NCBI RefSeq assembly: GCF_954871325.1
Contig: NC_088775.1
Coordinates: 67,681,561-67,745,560 of the forward strand
Source: Gordionus sp. m RMFG-2023
Taxonomy: Eukaryota > Nematomorpha > Gordioida > Chordodea > Parachordodidae
Length of the DNA stretch: 64,000 nt
Direction of reading: 5' to 3'
A program made the translations under genes and the position numbers. This document shows positions 61,069 to 64,000 of the stretch, piece after piece; positions within the stretch are counted from its first letter, which is position 1, and each line of letters opens with the position of its first letter. The notes beneath the pieces were generated by a model. The model had not been told where the DNA came from, did no database searches, and worked only from the letters and a program-made list of their open reading frames with translations.

Positions 61069-62877
61069 CAGAGACCTGCAGGCCCGGCCCTAAACCCGGC
61101 CCGGGTAGGGCCGGGCCGTATTTTAAATTTTTTAAATATACCCGGGCCGGGCCTAAAAAATTTTTTTTAAACATATCCGGGCCGGGCCTAAAAAATTTTT
61201 TTTAAAATATATCCGGAAGGTCGAAGTAATTGTATTCAGATTTGTATGGGCCTTAATATTTTTTATAAAAATTTTAAATTATGAGTTAATGGTTATAAGA
61301 TTATATTATATTATAGTTATGATTAATATAATATTGGGTGATGGTTAACACTACCTAACAACCCACAGATCGATCTAATTATTAATTTCCTGCAAATTTA
61401 TTCAAAGTATTAATATATTTTTTTATAATTCATATCTAAATTTTTACAACCTATTTTACCAAAACAATCAAATAAAGGAATATCTTAAATAAGCCCCAAT
61501 ATTCAAGTATTATTAATATATTTTTTTATAATTCATATCTAAATTTTTAGAATATATTTTACCAAAACAATCAAATAAAGGATTATCACTTCTTAAAGTT
61601 TGTAATTGATTTTACTTAATATAAAGCATTTTTTAATTGAAAAATTTGTTTTACACAAGTATCATTTTATTTCTCTTTTTCTCTGTCCCAAATTCAAGCA
61701 ATTACGTATGTAGTCAAGGACAGATCGCAAAATGACGGAAAACTATATAAAAGATTATATCAAATTACAAGAGGCTCAGGAAGTAAATGAAATACCATCG
61801 ACCAGTCAAATTACGACTGTTGTTAAACAAACTGAATCGTTTTATGACAAATGGGGCGATGGTAATTCTGGTAATATGTCAATACCCGATGATGAATATT
61901 ATAATTACATAAATAATAGATAAAACATTTAAGGTGGATAATTTGTTAGAGTGGTGGGCGGCTCATCAAAGCGAATTTCCAATTTTAGCAAAATTGGCAA
62001 TTCTTGTTTTAAGTGCAAGCTGTGAGCGGAATTTTTCCACTACTGGGAGAATTCTTGAAGAAAGAAGAAGTAATCTTCAACCTGAAAAGGTAAATATGCT
62101 TCTCTTTTTTCATGATAATTTGTGAATTTTTAATATCTTTCTTGAGTATAGGGTTTCGTCAATCATGCTGGTTTTTTACTTTGCAAACTGTCAAATATTT
62201 ATTGCATTTATTATATTTACCTTGAGTCATGAAAGTTTTTAATCCAACATTTTTCATTATTTTTTTTTTACAATATTATATAATACAATTACCTTCTTTT
62301 GTTAAAAATTTTTATTATAAAATAAATTATATTAATATTGTGCAATTAGATTATATTTTCAAAATACTATTTATTATACATGCATTTTTTTAAATAGCGA
62401 TTTATTTTTATTTTATAAATTAAATAGTAAATTAAATACAATATATTATATTCTCAAAATATTTTCCATTATTATAAATTAAATATTAGTTTTATTTTTT
62501 TTAAATGTAATATAAAATATAGTATATGACAAATATTATTACCATTTTTATGAATATTAGTTTTATTTTTATAAATGCAATATAAAATATAGTATATGCT
62601 CAAAATATCCATTTTTATAAATAACAGTTTTATAATTTTTATAAATTCAATATAATATTCTCAAAATATTAGCTTTTTACATGCATTTTTTAAATAATAA
62701 GCGATAATACTCGCTGAAAAATATGGTAAAATACCTCATAGGTAAATTTTTGTATATACCAGGTCGAATATAATTTTAAAAAATTCCGAGCCGGGCCTGA
62801 AATTTTTAAATCCGGGCCGGGCCTAAAAAATTTAAAACCGGGCCGGGCCGTGCAAATGGTACCTCTGCAGGTCTCTG
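61069..62877 (+). mobile_element. hAT-B element, longest copy, inserted in the Ty3/gypsy element
   Basis: The left end is CAGAGACCTGCAGGCCCGGC and the right end CTCTGCAGGTCTCTG. The 8-bp duplication AAAATTAT (61061-61068 and 62878-62885) is exact. GGGCCGGGCC words cluster inside both ends (61080-61215 and 62790-62850). The 1809-bp element carries the only transposase trace of this family, so it links the small hAT-B elements to hAT. Confidence 0.96.
61732..62125 (+). pseudogene. hAT-B transposase remnant (C-terminal part)
   Basis: 61732-61923 reads MTENYIKDYIKLQEAQEVNE to a stop. 61934-62125 holds the hAT dimerisation domain: LEWWAAHQSEFPILAKLA, LSASCERNFSTTGRILEE and RRSNLQPEKV. The catalytic core is absent, consistent with an internally deleted element mobilised in trans. 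The two parts lie in different frames. Confidence 0.85.
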
Positions 62878-63916
62878 AAAATTATCTTGACAATGATACC
62901 TTGGTTCATAATTATTCTGATGTCTTGGATAGTAATTACCTTGATATCTGTAATTGTAATTATTTTGCCATTGTTGATGATTGTTGTATCTAGGTGTCCA
63001 GGATTGTCCATAACTCCTATTCGTTGGTGTTCGAATTGTATTTTATTATTTGTTTATTTGATTCTCTCTTTTCATCTTTTTCTCCTTGTACTAACTTTAT
63101 CGACGAAGTTGATGCTGCTTCACCTTCTATTTTTATATTATCCATTTTAATATTTATATTTTCATAATCATCCCCATCATTTATCTCTCTCCCAATTCTT
63201 AATATGTCTGTAATAGTTATATTTTCTAATTTCAATATCTGCTCCCGAATTTTTTTATTACTTGACGATATTTTTATCTTCTCAATTATTCTCTCTTGAT
63301 CCTTAAAATTGCATTTATTATTCAACTTACATAGTCTAGTTACCCATTTACCGAATGTTTCCCCTTTATTTTGAACGGCTGCGTTAAATTCCGTTTTGTA
63401 CGTGTCTATTGGTTTATCGGGATGTATTAGTCTGTATTTTTCCAGTAAAGTTTTCAAATCGTTGTAATCAGATGGAACGCAAATGGATTCTAGGCCAATT
63501 AGTCTTCTTCTGGTAATCTTTGAATGAACGCATTAGCCTTTTCTGCCTCGGGAATCTGCGTGTCCTTTAATAAATTTTCAAACTTTTTAATGTATGTATC
63601 TATATTGTTGTTGAATGTAGGATATTCTACATTACTTTTTACATTTGATAACGATTTTGTCATAATAAATTTATAAAATATTTTATTGTTACCTATATTT
63701 AATTTATATAATTTACAATAATTGTTCTATAATGATTAAAATTTTTCATATCTTTTAGCATTTATAATAAATTTGTTTCATTCATCATCTACGGCTTGTT
63801 GACCATTTATTGAGTCGTAAACCTCTTACATGTCTTCAATATCGTCATAATAAGCAACGTGAACGTAATTTGTATATCTGGCTCTTTGGAACGACGCTGC
63901 CACCATTTTTATTTAA

Positions 63917-64000
63917 TGGAAGGCAACGGGAGATATCTTCTTTGATTTTAAAATCTAATTTTATTATATATTCTATATACAAAAATCTTGTCATTATATA
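63917..64000 (-). repeat. LTR (5', partial) of the Ty3/gypsy element
   Basis: TGGAAGGCAACGGGAGATAT and the following sequence match the start of the 57219 LTR to the window end. Only the terminal third is inside the window. Confidence 0.85.

Larger units (their letters stand above)
57219..64000 (-). mobile_element. Ty3/gypsy LTR retrotransposon (fossil, broken), right end beyond window
   Basis: A fossil element on the minus strand. Its 3' LTR is at 57219-57463 and its 5' LTR begins at 63917 and runs off the window. Parts in element order are gag (about 63900-62890, continuing at about 61060-60850 beyond a hAT-B insertion), protease, reverse transcriptase and RNase H (about 60835-59040), integrase with the HHCC zinc region and core (about 58750-58080), and a Gln-rich tail to about 57650. 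The domain order PR-RT-RH-IN identifies Ty3/gypsy; the proteins resemble the K02A2.6-like elements of animals. It is broken in roughly six to ten places plus the insertion. The close LTR match suggests a fairly recent insertion. Confidence 0.9.

Overview
The window is a very AT-rich eukaryotic nuclear segment (base composition judged by eye) made almost entirely of layered transposable elements and satellite DNA. One host gene is clear: SPCS2, signal peptidase complex subunit 2, at 44192-45022. It has five exons, three tiny GT-AG introns (40-53 bp) and one intron with U12-type AT-AC signals. The minor-type intron, the ZSWIM-, FLYWCH- and ZMYM-like transposases, a Merlin element and LINEs with a restriction-like endonuclease fit an invertebrate animal best. 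An early-diverging fungus or protist is not excluded, and the species is not identified.

Layout. 1-3600: a broken PHD-OTU-MULE transposase (minus) split by a hAT element with an 8-bp target duplication. 3875-4695: a long-TIR MITE. 6669-9930: a full-length MULE with a 9-bp target duplication, a FLYWCH transposase with one small intron, and ends built of iterated words. 9960-10480: a minisatellite. 11150-13080: a ZSWIM-like MULE. 13116-15044: a hAT-A element holding a hAT-B insertion. 15390-17045: a Merlin element with iterated inverted arms. 17279-20933: pieces of two LINEs. 21240-22038: a palindrome whose arms look identical. 22475-23840: MITEs and inverted repeats. 23990-27830: a second FLYWCH MULE framed by an inverted copy of its own 3' end. 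28580-31300: another LINE (minus). 32050-35740: SINE heads, a TIR element with a tRNA-like insertion, tandem repeats and a candidate mini-Helitron.

35805-42705 is a satellite of about 145-bp monomers with higher-order structure. SPCS2 follows, with a 200-bp hAT MITE just upstream. 45360-47218 is hAT-A copy 2. 47950-52240 is a decayed ZMYM-like hAT (minus) holding another hAT. 54360-56790 is a SINE-like repeat cut by hAT-A copy 3. 57219 to the window end is a broken Ty3/gypsy LTR element (minus) with a hAT-B element inside.

The elements do not form a pathway. The recurring theme is nesting: at least eight insertions are documented by target-site duplications. Several unrelated families have ends made of dense copies of their own short word, often GC-rich in this AT-rich background.
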